Shown: positions 30,959 to 39,106 of the stretch, in pieces
How the letters are laid out: each line of letters starts with the position of its first letter
Position numbering within the stretch: the first letter of the stretch is position 1
Assembly (NCBI RefSeq): GCF_003668875.1
Contig: NZ_RAWM01000063.1
Location: 1-48,024 of the forward strand
Direction: 5' to 3'
Length of the DNA: 48,024 nt
Origin: Corallococcus interemptor
Lineage (GTDB): Bacteria > Myxococcota > Myxococcia > Myxococcales > Myxococcaceae
Translations under genes and position numbers: made by a program
The notes under the pieces: generated by a model
Told to the model about the DNA's origin: nothing
What the model saw: only the letters and a program-made list of their open reading frames with translations
Database searches by the model: none

Positions 30959-32365
30959 TCAAGGGGCCACGTACTCCCGGGGGCGGTAGTTGAGCCGGAC
31001 CGCCTCCACCTGCCCGTACAGGAGCGGGTCCTGGTACATGCACGAGCGTCCCGGCAGGTCGTCGCACAGGGCGGGCAGCATCCTGCGCATGACCAGGGGA
31101 ATCAGCGCGTCCGACATCGGGATGCCATTGAAGTGCGAGTACCGGGCGTTGATGAACCGGGAGAGCGCCAGCGGCGCGACCCAGGACGTCGTGGCGCGGG
31201 TGATGGGCTGGATGTCCACCCCGAAGCCATCCACCTGCAAGAGCGGCGTCCGGTTGTAGTCGAAGGGCCGGTACGGCAGCACGCCCGTGTTCACGTAGAT
31301 GTCGACGTTGGCCCGCTCGGGCCAGCCGGCGATCTGCGAATACGGTCCGCGGCCGTCGGCCCCCAGGCCGGAATTGAGCGACGTGAAGTACCCCACCAGC
31401 AACCGGTTGGGGAAGTCCGCCGACGGGAAGTCGAAGGGGTTGTCCTGCGCGCTGGAGGCGCTGAGCGCGGCCTGGGCCGCGAAGACGCCGGGCGTGTGGA
31501 AGAGCACGTCGTAGATGGGGCGGTAGGCATTGAGCTTGCCGCGCAGCACGTTGTCGTCCGGACGCGGCCCGGAGCAGAACGTTGTCCACTCCTGACGCAC
31601 GGCCTCCAGTGTCATGCCCGCGCTCAGGTTGACGAAGCGCACGCCCTGCGCCGACATCAGGCCACTCAGCTGCGACGCGACGGTCGAGGCCTTCGCCCAC
31701 AGGCGGTCCTGGGAGGCCTGCGACCCGGAGGCGTCACAGAAGTCCTCCAGCGCGAAGTTGTGGAAGCTCAAGGTGTCCAGCAGCACCAGGGGCTGGTGGG
31801 GATTGGCCTCCACCAGCAACGACAGGACATAGCTGCCATGTCCGGCGTTGTTCCCGGCATCGTAGAAGCCATAGGTCGACGCCAGCGGCTCCCTCAGCGC
31901 GCGCAGCTGTTCCGCGGGATGGAAGTCCGGGGTCGCGAACGTGCTGAGGCCCTGGAAGAGCGTGACGGGGGCCCGCCAGGAGAAGGGCACGGCCCCGACC
32001 TGGCCCTGGCCGTTCACCCGGAAGTAGCCCTTGATGCGGTTCTTGTAGCGGATGGCTCGCGGCGGCAGCGTCGGGAAGTCATCGATGACGAGGATGGCTT
32101 CGCCCGTGTTCTGGCTCATCGCGAACTGGCTGGGGTTGTAGGCGAAGTCCCCCCAGTTGCAGACAGAGACGTCTGGCTGCTCGCGGAAGCACCGGTCCGC
32201 CAGGACGGCCTGGCGGACGGCTTCAATCTGATCCGCCAGGACGGGGTCCATCTGCTGGCTGAGGGGCGGATCCTCGGGGGGAATCACCGGAGAGGCAGGG
32301 TCCCCGCCGCAAGCGCACAGCGAACCCAGGAGCACGGCCTGCAACGACCATCGAAGCGGATGCAT
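30959..32365 (-). CDS. Lipoprotein with degenerate subtilase-like (S8) domain
   Basis: 468 residues with lipobox LCAC (Cys19). Motifs appear in S8 order: ILVIDDF (Asp95/96), GNNAGHGSYVLSLL (His176), RFVNLSAG (possible oxyanion Asn246) and ATTSWVAPLALSRF (Ser394 in a TS-x-x-AP block). The Gly before Thr-Ser of the canonical GTS motif is Thr here, so it is a divergent member and may be inactive. About ten cysteines suggest disulfides. Probably anchored in the outer membrane. The next gene upstream (32372) ends 6 bp before its start, so the two are co-transcribed. Confidence 0.65.
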   Translation of the reverse strand: MHPLRWSLQAVLLGSLCACGGDPASPVIPPEDPPLSQQMDPVLADQIEAVRQAVLADRCFREQPDVSVCNWGDFAYNPSQFAMSQNTGEAILVIDDFPTLPPRAIRYKNRIKGYFRVNGQGQVGAVPFSWRAPVTLFQGLSTFATPDFHPAEQLRALREPLASTYGFYDAGNNAGHGSYVLSLLVEANPHQPLVLLDTLSFHNFALEDFCDASGSQASQDRLWAKASTVASQLSGLMSAQGVRFVNLSAGMTLEAVRQEWTTFCSGPRPDDNVLRGKLNAYRPIYDVLFHTPGVFAAQAALSASSAQDNPFDFPSADFPNRLLVGYFTSLNSGLGADGRGPYSQIAGWPERANVDIYVNTGVLPYRPFDYNRTPLLQVDGFGVDIQPITRATTSWVAPLALSRFINARYSHFNGIPMSDALIPLVMRRMLPALCDDLPGRSCMYQDPLLYGQVEAVRLNYRPREYVAP

Positions 32366-32371
32366 GAAACC

Positions 32372-33166
32372 TCAGGGACGCATGAGGGTGGCGGTCATTT
32401 CGGAGGCGCGCTCCCGGCCAAATTCGGCCTTCAAGCGCATGAAGACGACCTCATCGTAGATACGTCTGACTTCTTCTGGCTGGTCGCCAGCGAGCCCCAC
32501 CGCCCGCAGGGACTGGGGATTCCCAGACGAGAAGGCCTCCAGCCCCTTCACGTCGATGTAGGCGTGCACAAGGTCGTGTAGGTCCGTGGAGCGGCCCTCC
32601 GACAGCTTCCCGTCCCGCGCCAGGGAGCCGGTGAGATCCCGGGCCACGGCTTCCGCGGAGCGGGTCAGGTACCGGTCGTCCCCCCTGCGCGCGGCCGCGG
32701 TCACCACGGTGACGGCCAGGTAGCGGGACTCCGCCTGGAGCTCGCCAAAGGCCTCCTGGGCGAAGGAGGGCTCCGCCAGGGTCTTCTCGGCGATCTCCGC
32801 GCCATGGGGTGAGGCCAGGATGCTCTCCACGAGCTTCTTCCGGGTCACGCCCTGGTTGTAGAGCCCCTGCACCGCCATCATGTCCTGATAGGCGTTGAGC
32901 ACGGCCACGACCTCTTCGCGAGGAAACCCACCCACCTGCTGGGGAACCTCCGGCTGAGGCATCTGCTTCTTGCGCTCCTGCGCCAGCGCGGTGGCCCTCG
33001 CCTCCATGGTCTCCAGGGTGGCGGGCACGATGACCCGGGCCTTCGGCGCGGCGGGCGCCGGTGCCTGGGTTTCGCCGGCAGGCCACAGGGCCACGAGCAG
33101 GCTCGCGCCAAAGGCCACCGCGGCCGTCACCACCAGTCCTGAACGCCAACGGCTACCACGACGCAT
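32372..33166 (-). CDS. Membrane-anchored hypothetical protein, partner of the subtilase-like lipoprotein
   Basis: 264 residues with an N-terminal Arg-rich start and a single hydrophobic segment (10-27), an Ala/Pro linker (30-50), and a wholly helical acidic/basic remainder: LETMEARATALAQERKKQ, REEVVAVLNAYQDMMAV, ESILASPHGAEIAEKTL. There are no catalytic motifs or cysteines. It lies just upstream of the subtilase-like gene on the same strand. It could be a chaperone or pro-domain-like partner supplied in trans; that is inference only. Confidence 0.6.
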   Translation of the reverse strand: MRRGSRWRSGLVVTAAVAFGASLLVALWPAGETQAPAPAAPKARVIVPATLETMEARATALAQERKKQMPQPEVPQQVGGFPREEVVAVLNAYQDMMAVQGLYNQGVTRKKLVESILASPHGAEIAEKTLAEPSFAQEAFGELQAESRYLAVTVVTAAARRGDDRYLTRSAEAVARDLTGSLARDGKLSEGRSTDLHDLVHAYIDVKGLEAFSSGNPQSLRAVGLAGDQPEEVRRIYDEVVFMRLKAEFGRERASEMTATLMRP

Positions 33167-33186
33167 GAAGGCTCCCGGGAGGAAGG

Positions 33187-33215
33187 CCCGCTTCCGGCGC
33201 TTCGCCGGAAGCGGG
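33187..33215 (-). terminator. Perfect 13-bp hairpin between the Hint gene and its downstream neighbour
   Basis: CCCGCTTCCGGCG (33187-33199) and CGCCGGAAGCGGG (33203-33215) with a 3-nt loop. It lies 13 bp after the Hint gene stop on the - strand. It lacks a U-run but is very stable. Confidence 0.5.
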
Positions 33216-33227
33216 AAGAGGCAACGG

Positions 33228-34151
33228 CTAGCGACGCACGGCGATGGAGCCCAGCTCGCGCGCGAGCTGGTTCTGCCAGGCCAGGTCGCCCACGAGGACG
33301 CCCTCGGCGGCGACGAAGTGGCCGGCCTTGTCGTCGGCGTTCACCTCGAAGTTGTACACGTCGAGCATGGTGGGCTCGCGGGAGATGCTCGTGACGCGGA
33401 CGGTGGCGCCATCCAGGGCCACGAACTCGGCACCGGCGCCGAGCGTCTTGGCCTCCACCACGCGGCCGTCGGCCAGGAGCATGCCGTGGTTCTGGGTCAC
33501 CTTCAGCGCGCGGCCGTTGTCCAGCGCGAAGACGAAGAGGTCGGCCCGCTCGGCGCCGGCCGTCTTCGCCTTGATGGACTGGCTGATGAAGCCCGGCGCG
33601 CTCAGCGTGGTGTTCTCATCCAGCGCCACCAGCTTCGTGCTCTGGCTGATGTTCTTCGCGGACACCCACTCGGCGAAGCCATCGCGGCCCTCGACGAGGA
33701 CCTGGGTGTTCGCCTCGAAGCAGCCGCACTTACAGACCGCGGCGATCTTGTTGTAGCGGTCCACCGCCGGGTAGTAGCCGTTGGCGGTGCCCCAGTTGTA
33801 GGCCGCCGCGGTGATGAGCTGGTTGTTCAGCGCGTACGTCAGCTCCGTGATGCACTCCGACTGCGTGATGCCGCCCGCGCAGCGGGTCTGGTTGTTGGCG
33901 GCGTAGTACTGGTACGTCGCCAGGTTCATGCCCGGACCGGTGTCACCGGAGGGAGGCGGCGGGTCCCCCGGGTCACCCGGGTCATTCGGGCACTGCGCGA
34001 CGCCCGTCAACGGCTCAATGGGGCAGTAGATGATCTCCTGGGACTGACTGCCGACCGAGTCCTTCTCCTGGGCCGCGGCGGGCTCGCCACAACCCGTACC
34101 CAGCAGCGCGACTCCCAGACACATCGACACGAAAAGACCACTTCGATTCAT
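33228..34151 (-). CDS. Lipoprotein with C-terminal Hint (hedgehog/intein) domain
   Basis: 307 residues from ATG 34151, with GGAG 6 nt upstream. Lipobox LGTGC (Cys21); a Pro/Gly-rich linker (55-75); a Cys-containing helical spacer (76-140). A Hint domain runs from Cys144 (CFEANTQVLV) through block-B-like TQNHGML (His222) to the last strands (YNFEVNADDKAGHFVAAEGVLV). The canonical His-Asn at the end of the domain is replaced by Gly-Asp, so full splicing is not expected. N-terminal cleavage at Cys144, as in hedgehog autoprocessing, remains possible. This type of surface Hint lipoprotein is recurrent in myxobacteria. A terminator-like hairpin follows. Confidence 0.8.
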   Translation of the reverse strand: MNRSGLFVSMCLGVALLGTGCGEPAAAQEKDSVGSQSQEIIYCPIEPLTGVAQCPNDPGDPGDPPPPSGDTGPGMNLATYQYYAANNQTRCAGGITQSECITELTYALNNQLITAAAYNWGTANGYYPAVDRYNKIAAVCKCGCFEANTQVLVEGRDGFAEWVSAKNISQSTKLVALDENTTLSAPGFISQSIKAKTAGAERADLFVFALDNGRALKVTQNHGMLLADGRVVEAKTLGAGAEFVALDGATVRVTSISREPTMLDVYNFEVNADDKAGHFVAAEGVLVGDLAWQNQLARELGSIAVRR

Positions 34152-34325
34152 GAAGTGCTCCATCAACAGCCAACAGCGTTGGGGTGCAAGACACTCACAT
34201 CCATCACGACAAGCAATGACGAGGGCCGGAAACGATGGAGCAGCTGCCTTTGGCGGGCGCTCGACACCGTGTTCAACGAGACCCCTTCGCGGAGAGCCAG
34301 GGCGGCTCAATCCAGCGCACGACAG

Positions 34326-34355
34326 CGCCGCCCCGGCGGTGACACCGGGGCGGCG
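34326..34355 (-). terminator. 11-bp GC hairpin after the Tat-signal gene
   Basis: CGCCGCCCCGG (34326-34336) pairs with CCGGGGCGGCG (34345-34355), 12 bp after the stop of the - strand gene. No U-run. Confidence 0.45.
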
Positions 34356-34367
34356 TGGACTGCTGCT

Positions 34368-34622
34368 TCAGTAGGGCAGGGCCTCACCCCGCGCCCGGAT
34401 GGACGCCACGAGGTCCTGGCGCGCGGTGCCGTACAGCCCCGCGTCCAGCACGCCCGCGCCGGTGTCCAGCAACCACAGCTCCATCGCACCCGTGCCACCC
34501 GTGGCGGCGGTGGGGGCCGCTCCCGCCACGGAGGCGGCACCCAGGCTCACGGGGACGACGGCGGCGACGGCGGTCAGGCCCATCGCCTTGAGGAAGTGAC
34601 GGCGGTTCGAGTCTCCCGACAT
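34368..34622 (-). CDS. Small secreted protein with Tat signal
   Basis: 84 residues from ATG 34622, with GGAG 6 nt upstream. The N-terminus has the twin-arginine motif NRRHFLK, a long hydrophobic core and an Ala-rich cleavage region near residue 37. Only about 45 residues remain after cleavage (MELWLLDTGAGVLDAGLYG, then a basic C-terminal helix). Tat export of such a short product suggests it folds or binds a partner before export. The gene lies 35 bp downstream of the papain-like gene on the same strand, so the two are probably one transcript. Unknown function. Confidence 0.65.
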   Translation of the reverse strand: MSGDSNRRHFLKAMGLTAVAAVVPVSLGAASVAGAAPTAATGGTGAMELWLLDTGAGVLDAGLYGTARQDLVASIRARGEALPY

Positions 34623-34657
34623 GACACGCTCCTTCGCTTGAAAAGTGGTGGAAAGCC

Positions 34658-35479
34658 TCAGGACACGACGAGGCCGAAGCCGTTGTAGTAGCCGCAGAAG
34701 ATGGTGTAGCCGCCGCGGTTGCACGTCTCCGGGTTGGTGATGAGCAACCCCGAGTTGTCGTAGTTACGCGCCGCCGTGCCGCCCGGCTTGTGGCACCAGT
34801 GGTTGTTCAGGCACAGCCGGTACCAGTGGTAGTCGTAGCCCGGCCAGATGACCAGACACACGTTGTAGTTCGCGTCGGACCGACACGCCGTCAGCCACCC
34901 GTCGCGCACCGCCGCCGAGCCCACCGCCGAGCAGTCGATGCTCGTGTACATCGACCCCGCCGCCCGTCCCGGCTGGGCGAAGGTGTTGGTGCGGTAGTTG
35001 CTCGCGAAGTTGTAGCAGTTGTTGTACGGCTGGTAGCTCGCACCGTTCCAGAACGAGAAGTCGGTGTCGGAGGTCTGGGCATTCGGGTAGCAGATGGTCA
35101 CGAGGCCCTGCACGTTGCGCGAGTCGATGATGGTGGCTTCCGCCTGGGCCAGCACCGGTCCCGGATCCTTGAGGTCCAGGCGCGCGCTCTCCGCCGTGTG
35201 CAGCAGGAAGCGGGAGCTCTCCGCCGCCTCCGGCTGGAACGCGCCACCCAGGCGCACCATGGACGGCAACCCCAGACGCTTCCAGTCATCCGCCATGCCG
35301 GTGTCCTCGGCACGCACGATGAAGCCACGGTAGCCCAGGCCGCCCGTGTCCGAATCCATCGGCAACAGCTGCGATGGATCCGCACGGATGCGCTCGGTCA
35401 ACTGACGCGCTTCGCGCTCCGAAAGAGTCCACCGCGGATTGGGACGCCCCGAGAAGATATCCAGCTCGACAGTCACCAT
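34658..35479 (-). CDS. Papain-like Cys/His protein with DIFSGRPNP N-terminal domain
   Basis: 273 residues from ATG 35479, preceded by GAGGTG. No signal peptide. Residues 4-100 begin with ELDIFSGRPNP, a motif I associate with a small N-domain of bacterial proteins of unknown function. Residues 150-273 hold NNCYNFASNYRTNTFAQPGR (Cys155), a DYHWYR strand (His218), WCHKPGGTAARNYDNSG (His230, Asn239) and a GGYTIFCGYY end. The Cys...His...Asn/Asp order fits a papain-fold hydrolase or amidase. Since it lacks an export signal and is followed by a Tat-signal gene, the small partner may carry it out of the cell (inference). Confidence 0.6.
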   Translation of the reverse strand: MVTVELDIFSGRPNPRWTLSEREARQLTERIRADPSQLLPMDSDTGGLGYRGFIVRAEDTGMADDWKRLGLPSMVRLGGAFQPEAAESSRFLLHTAESARLDLKDPGPVLAQAEATIIDSRNVQGLVTICYPNAQTSDTDFSFWNGASYQPYNNCYNFASNYRTNTFAQPGRAAGSMYTSIDCSAVGSAAVRDGWLTACRSDANYNVCLVIWPGYDYHWYRLCLNNHWCHKPGGTAARNYDNSGLLITNPETCNRGGYTIFCGYYNGFGLVVS

Positions 35480-35537
35480 TGTGACACCTCATGTGCGGGG
35501 CTTGAGCAGTTTCCTCGAACGCCCCGGGAAAGGCGGA

Positions 35538-35581
35538 GGTGAAGCCCTATCTGGATACAACCAGACTTCACCCCCGGTCAA
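35538..35581 (-). promoter_or_regulatory. Promoter with overlapping interrupted dyad, papain-like gene
   Basis: On the - strand TTGACC (35576-35581) and TATCCA (35552-35557) are 18 bp apart. Over them lies a dyad: GGTGAAG (35538-35544) with CTTCACC (35566-35572), and inner CTGG (35551-35554) with CCAG (35561-35564). It lies 59-102 bp upstream of the start, in a distinctly AT-richer region, and fits a repressor-controlled promoter. Confidence 0.45.
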
Positions 35582-35722
35582 TGGTCTGTCTTAATTTTCT
35601 GTTCTTTACCACTTGACGCGCAAAGCCAACCTTGAGTGCTGATTAAAAGCCCTAGTGGATTCCCCGCATCCGAGGGGCATTTCGCCAATGGCATATGCGG
35701 GCAATCCCTTAGGGCCTCCGCG
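35582..35722. other. AT-richer intergenic stretch
   Basis: No ORF with protein-like content, no hairpin with a T-run and no repeat seen. It separates the promoter of the papain-like gene from the DUF885 remnant. Confidence 0.4.
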
Positions 35723-35917
35723 TCAATGATTGGCGTCATCGTCCAGCATCATCTGCTCCGTGTACAGGCCCCAGCCCTCGCTGAAGGAGCCGGAGCCCAG
35801 CAGCCGGCGCACCTTGGACTGGATGCGATTGGTCCACAGGAACCGCACGTAGTGGCCCGGGTAGGCCTCGTGGATGGAGACGATGGGCAGCGCGTCCCGG
35901 GAAGACGCCCACGCTTC
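35723..35917 (-). pseudogene. Remnant of a DUF885-family gene
   Basis: The - strand frame encodes ALPIVSIHEAYPGHYVRFLW, then RIQSKVRRLLGSGSF and SEGWGLYTEQMM before a stop. HEAYPGH and S-x-x-EGW-x-LYxE are the signature blocks of DUF885 (putative metal-dependent hydrolases of about 550-600 residues). Only about 60 residues remain. The upstream part is missing, with no homologous sequence before about 35917, and the usual 100+ C-terminal residues are cut by a stop at 35723-35725. No start or ribosome-binding site. A decayed fragment. Confidence 0.7.
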
Positions 35918-36034
35918 CTGATGCGACGCAGGTCCTCGGCTCGCGGTGGTCCCCTGCCCCGCACCGTTCGCGGCACGGCTTCTGCAACTCCAAAGGCAAG
36001 CACCCCAAAGCCCCCGCTTGCGTGACGAGGTCCC

Positions 36035-37762
36035 ATGGCCGCCAATTACAAGAAGTTCTTCGCTGGCTCCCGCAACATCCCGAAGGGCATCTCCCTGGGC
36101 TATCCCGTCCCCGGCCCGCAGGAGGCCAGCGCGGATCAGATCGCCGGACAGGCGTTCTTCGCCTCCCCGAATGACTGGGCGGACATCCAGGCGTCGGCGT
36201 ATGACTTCATCGTGATTGGCACCGGGCCCACCGGTGTCGCCTTCATCGAACAGACGCTGAAGCACAACCCGAGCGCGCGCATCCTGGTGCTGGAGCGGGG
36301 CGGCTTCTGGCTGCCCACGCACTACCAGATGCTGCCGCTCGCGTTCCAGGCCGCGACCGGCTCACCGCCCACCACCTACCCGTGGACGCGCACGTCGCGG
36401 ATGGCCACCACGGAGCAGGAGTTCTTCCAGGCGGGTTACATCCCGGTGCTGGGAGGCCGCTCCACCTACTGGAGCGCCTGGTGCCCGGCGCCGGGCCCCG
36501 ACCTGATGCGCGACTGGCCGCAGGAGCTGATCGACGTCACGCTCCAGCCGGGCTTCTGGGACCGCGCCCGCGCGTTCCTGCACGTCACCACGATGGACCG
36601 GGTCCACGACGGCGTCTACGGAAGCCTCCAGCATCAAATCGACGTGAACCTCCGGGAGAACTTCCGGCGCTTCGTGCCCTCGGCGCAGAACGCGTTCCCC
36701 GCGCCCATCGCCGTGGGCCATACGCCCTGGAAGGGCGTCAAGTTCTACAAGTACTCCACCGTGGGCACGCTGCTGGACCTGCAGCAATCCCAGAAGGCGC
36801 TGGCGGCCCGGGGCAAGGGACAGCCGCTCACCATCGTGGACCACTGCGTCGTCGACCGGCTGGTGCATGACGGCCAGGGGACCGTCACCGCGCTGGAGAC
36901 GAGCCGCGGCCCGCTGGCGGTGAGCTCCGCGAAGGTCGTGCTGGCCATGGGGACCATCCCGCCCGCGACCCTCCTGATGAACTCCTTCAAGGAGGCCCTG
37001 CCGAACATCGGCAAGCGTTACACGGGGCATTTCATGTCCCACATCACGGCGCGCGTGAAGCGGTCCGCGTTCAAGGACCTGTCTCCGCTGGAGATTGGCG
37101 CCACCTACCTGGACGGCAAGGCCCCCAATGGCTTGCAGTACCACGTGCAGACCAGCGCCTTCGCCTCCGCGAACCCGGAGTCCGACGAGAGCACCATCGC
37201 CCACGAGGCCCCGGACGCGGCGGCCGTCGCGTCGATGGCGCAGCTCAAGGGCTCCGAGGATTACGTCGTGTTCGTCTGCGCGACCCTGGGCGAGGTCAGT
37301 GAGCAGAACCCGGACAACTGGATCCGCATGAACGGCGGCACGGACCCGGCCACCAACATCACCCTCCAGCTCCAGCCCGGAGAGCAGGACCACCACCTGT
37401 GGGACGTGCTGGATGAGGCGACGTATCAGGCCATCGACGTCATGGCGGGGCGCGCGGGGTGCTCGGGGGCGGCCCCGGAGGTCGAGTACTGGGTGGACGA
37501 CGCGAGCGGCGACGGCGGCCAATGGCAGACGGAGCGGCCGGGCCGCAAGGACATCCGCCTGAACATCATCGTGCACGAGGCCTCGCCGCTGTGGATGGGC
37601 AGGGATCCGGCGACGTCGGTGGTGGGGCTCGACTACCGGCCGCACGGCGTCCACAACGTCTACGTGACGGGCGGAGCCCTCTTCCCCACGTCGGGCTCGT
37701 GGAACCCCACGCTGACCATGTGCGGCCTGGCGCAGGACCTGGCGGACCGGCTCCGCGGCTGA
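36035..37762 (+). CDS. GMC-family FAD oxidoreductase
   Basis: 575 residues, cytoplasmic by appearance. The FAD-binding Rossmann motif lies near 58-92 (VIGTGPTGVAF...VLERGG). The second GMC region is around 140-160 (GGRSTYWSAW). The C-terminal block VYVTGGALFPTSGSWNPTLT holds the FAD/substrate-site Asn. The catalytic His is probably in IIVHEASP, about residue 515. It resembles choline-dehydrogenase-like and pyranose-2-oxidase-like enzymes; the substrate (sugar or alcohol) cannot be told. The gene is convergent with an FAD monooxygenase 10 bp away. Confidence 0.85.
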   Translation: MAANYKKFFAGSRNIPKGISLGYPVPGPQEASADQIAGQAFFASPNDWADIQASAYDFIVIGTGPTGVAFIEQTLKHNPSARILVLERGGFWLPTHYQMLPLAFQAATGSPPTTYPWTRTSRMATTEQEFFQAGYIPVLGGRSTYWSAWCPAPGPDLMRDWPQELIDVTLQPGFWDRARAFLHVTTMDRVHDGVYGSLQHQIDVNLRENFRRFVPSAQNAFPAPIAVGHTPWKGVKFYKYSTVGTLLDLQQSQKALAARGKGQPLTIVDHCVVDRLVHDGQGTVTALETSRGPLAVSSAKVVLAMGTIPPATLLMNSFKEALPNIGKRYTGHFMSHITARVKRSAFKDLSPLEIGATYLDGKAPNGLQYHVQTSAFASANPESDESTIAHEAPDAAAVASMAQLKGSEDYVVFVCATLGEVSEQNPDNWIRMNGGTDPATNITLQLQPGEQDHHLWDVLDEATYQAIDVMAGRAGCSGAAPEVEYWVDDASGDGGQWQTERPGRKDIRLNIIVHEASPLWMGRDPATSVVGLDYRPHGVHNVYVTGGALFPTSGSWNPTLTMCGLAQDLADRLRG

Positions 37763-37772
37763 GCGGAGGCGT

Positions 37773-38969
37773 TCAAGCGAGCGGTGTGAGGTAGCGCGGC
37801 TCGGGGGCGGGCCCGGCCGCGCCCTGCATCTTCTTGCCGGCGATGGCCATCACCGCGCCCAGGATGCTGAACATCACGTGCAGCACTCCGAGCGGCTTGA
37901 GCACCATCTGCCCTGCTCGCGTCTGGCCCGCCTGCACCCGGTCGACCTCGGGCTGGCGTTCGTCCTGGATGCGCTGGAAGACCGCTGCGTCCAGCGGCCG
38001 GTCCTCCCGGAGGGCATCCAGCAGGTGGTTGGCGGCCACGAACGTGTCTTTGATTGCCAGGTTCAAGCCCTGCCCGCCCGACGGAGACATGGTGTGCGCC
38101 GCGTCTCCCAGGAAGAGCACGCCCGGGGCATGCCAGCGCGTCACCCGGTCCACGAGGATGCGCAGCACCTGCCACTCCGTGTGCTCGTCGAGCTTGCGCT
38201 CCACGTGGGGCCGGAGCGCGTCCGGCACGGTGGGCAGCAGCCTCTGGCGCAGCTCCGGGAGGTCCTTGCGCAGCCGGTTGAGGTCGCCCGGCTCGCTGAA
38301 GGCGACGTGCAGCCGGTGCCGCGTGGAGGGTTGGTAGACAACCACCCGCCCCTTGCCGAACATGTGCACCTGGAGTGACGTGGGCAGCGTCTCCGGTACG
38401 TCGGAGAGGTCGAAGCGCAGCCAGAGCGCATCGGCCGTCGTGTCGAACTGCTCGGTCTCCAGGCCGCAGGACTTGCGCAGGTGGCTGTTGCGCCCGTTGC
38501 ACACGATGAAGAGGTCTCCGTCGACGCGCTCCTCCGCGCCGTCGCGGCGGGTCTTCAGCGCGACGACACGCCCCTCTTCCCGCACGGCGTCGAGTACCGT
38601 GGTGCCGAAGTCCATGCGGTAGTGGGGATGACGCAGGCACTGCTCGTGGAGCAGCGCGAGCATCCCGGGCTGGGACACCACGGCCCCCTGTTCGCGGGGA
38701 CCGGGGACGCGGACCGTACGGCGCTTGCCCACGTACATGACCCGCTCGATGTCCGGCAGGGCCTGCCCTCGCTCCAGCAGCGCGGCGAAGAGCCCTGCCC
38801 GCTTCAGCGCTTCGACGACCGGCGCTTGCAGGAGCTCTCCCCGGAACTCTCGTTCGAAGTCCGGATGGCGCTCCAGGACGCGCACCGGAATGCCATTCGT
38901 GACGAGCTGATATGCGAGGACCATTCCGGCGGGACCACCGCCCACGATAACGACACGAGGAGGCTTCAT
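37773..38969 (-). CDS. FAD-dependent aromatic/polyketide-type monooxygenase
   Basis: 398 residues with the p-hydroxybenzoate-hydroxylase-type fold. GGGPAGM at 10-16 binds the ADP of FAD; a DG-like motif is around VDGDLFIVCNGRNSH; GDAAHTMSPSGGQGLNLAIKD near 285 contacts the flavin. The C-terminal helix is long and hydrophobic (LGVLHVMFSILGAVMAIAG), suggesting a membrane-facing end. It hydroxylates aromatic or polyketide-like substrates with NAD(P)H and oxygen by family. The substrate is unknown. Confidence 0.85.
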   Translation of the reverse strand: MKPPRVVIVGGGPAGMVLAYQLVTNGIPVRVLERHPDFEREFRGELLQAPVVEALKRAGLFAALLERGQALPDIERVMYVGKRRTVRVPGPREQGAVVSQPGMLALLHEQCLRHPHYRMDFGTTVLDAVREEGRVVALKTRRDGAEERVDGDLFIVCNGRNSHLRKSCGLETEQFDTTADALWLRFDLSDVPETLPTSLQVHMFGKGRVVVYQPSTRHRLHVAFSEPGDLNRLRKDLPELRQRLLPTVPDALRPHVERKLDEHTEWQVLRILVDRVTRWHAPGVLFLGDAAHTMSPSGGQGLNLAIKDTFVAANHLLDALREDRPLDAAVFQRIQDERQPEVDRVQAGQTRAGQMVLKPLGVLHVMFSILGAVMAIAGKKMQGAAGPAPEPRYLTPLA

Positions 38970-39106
38970 GGCGGCCCTTCTACCCGACTCCCTCGTCCGC
39001 TGACGCTGTCCTGGAAGCCCATGCGGCGGTGTGTGGTATTGAGCTGGCTGTGCGTCCCGCCTATCCCTCCCGCTTCGAGCGGATCCCCGCCGCGGCCCGT
39101 ACCTGG

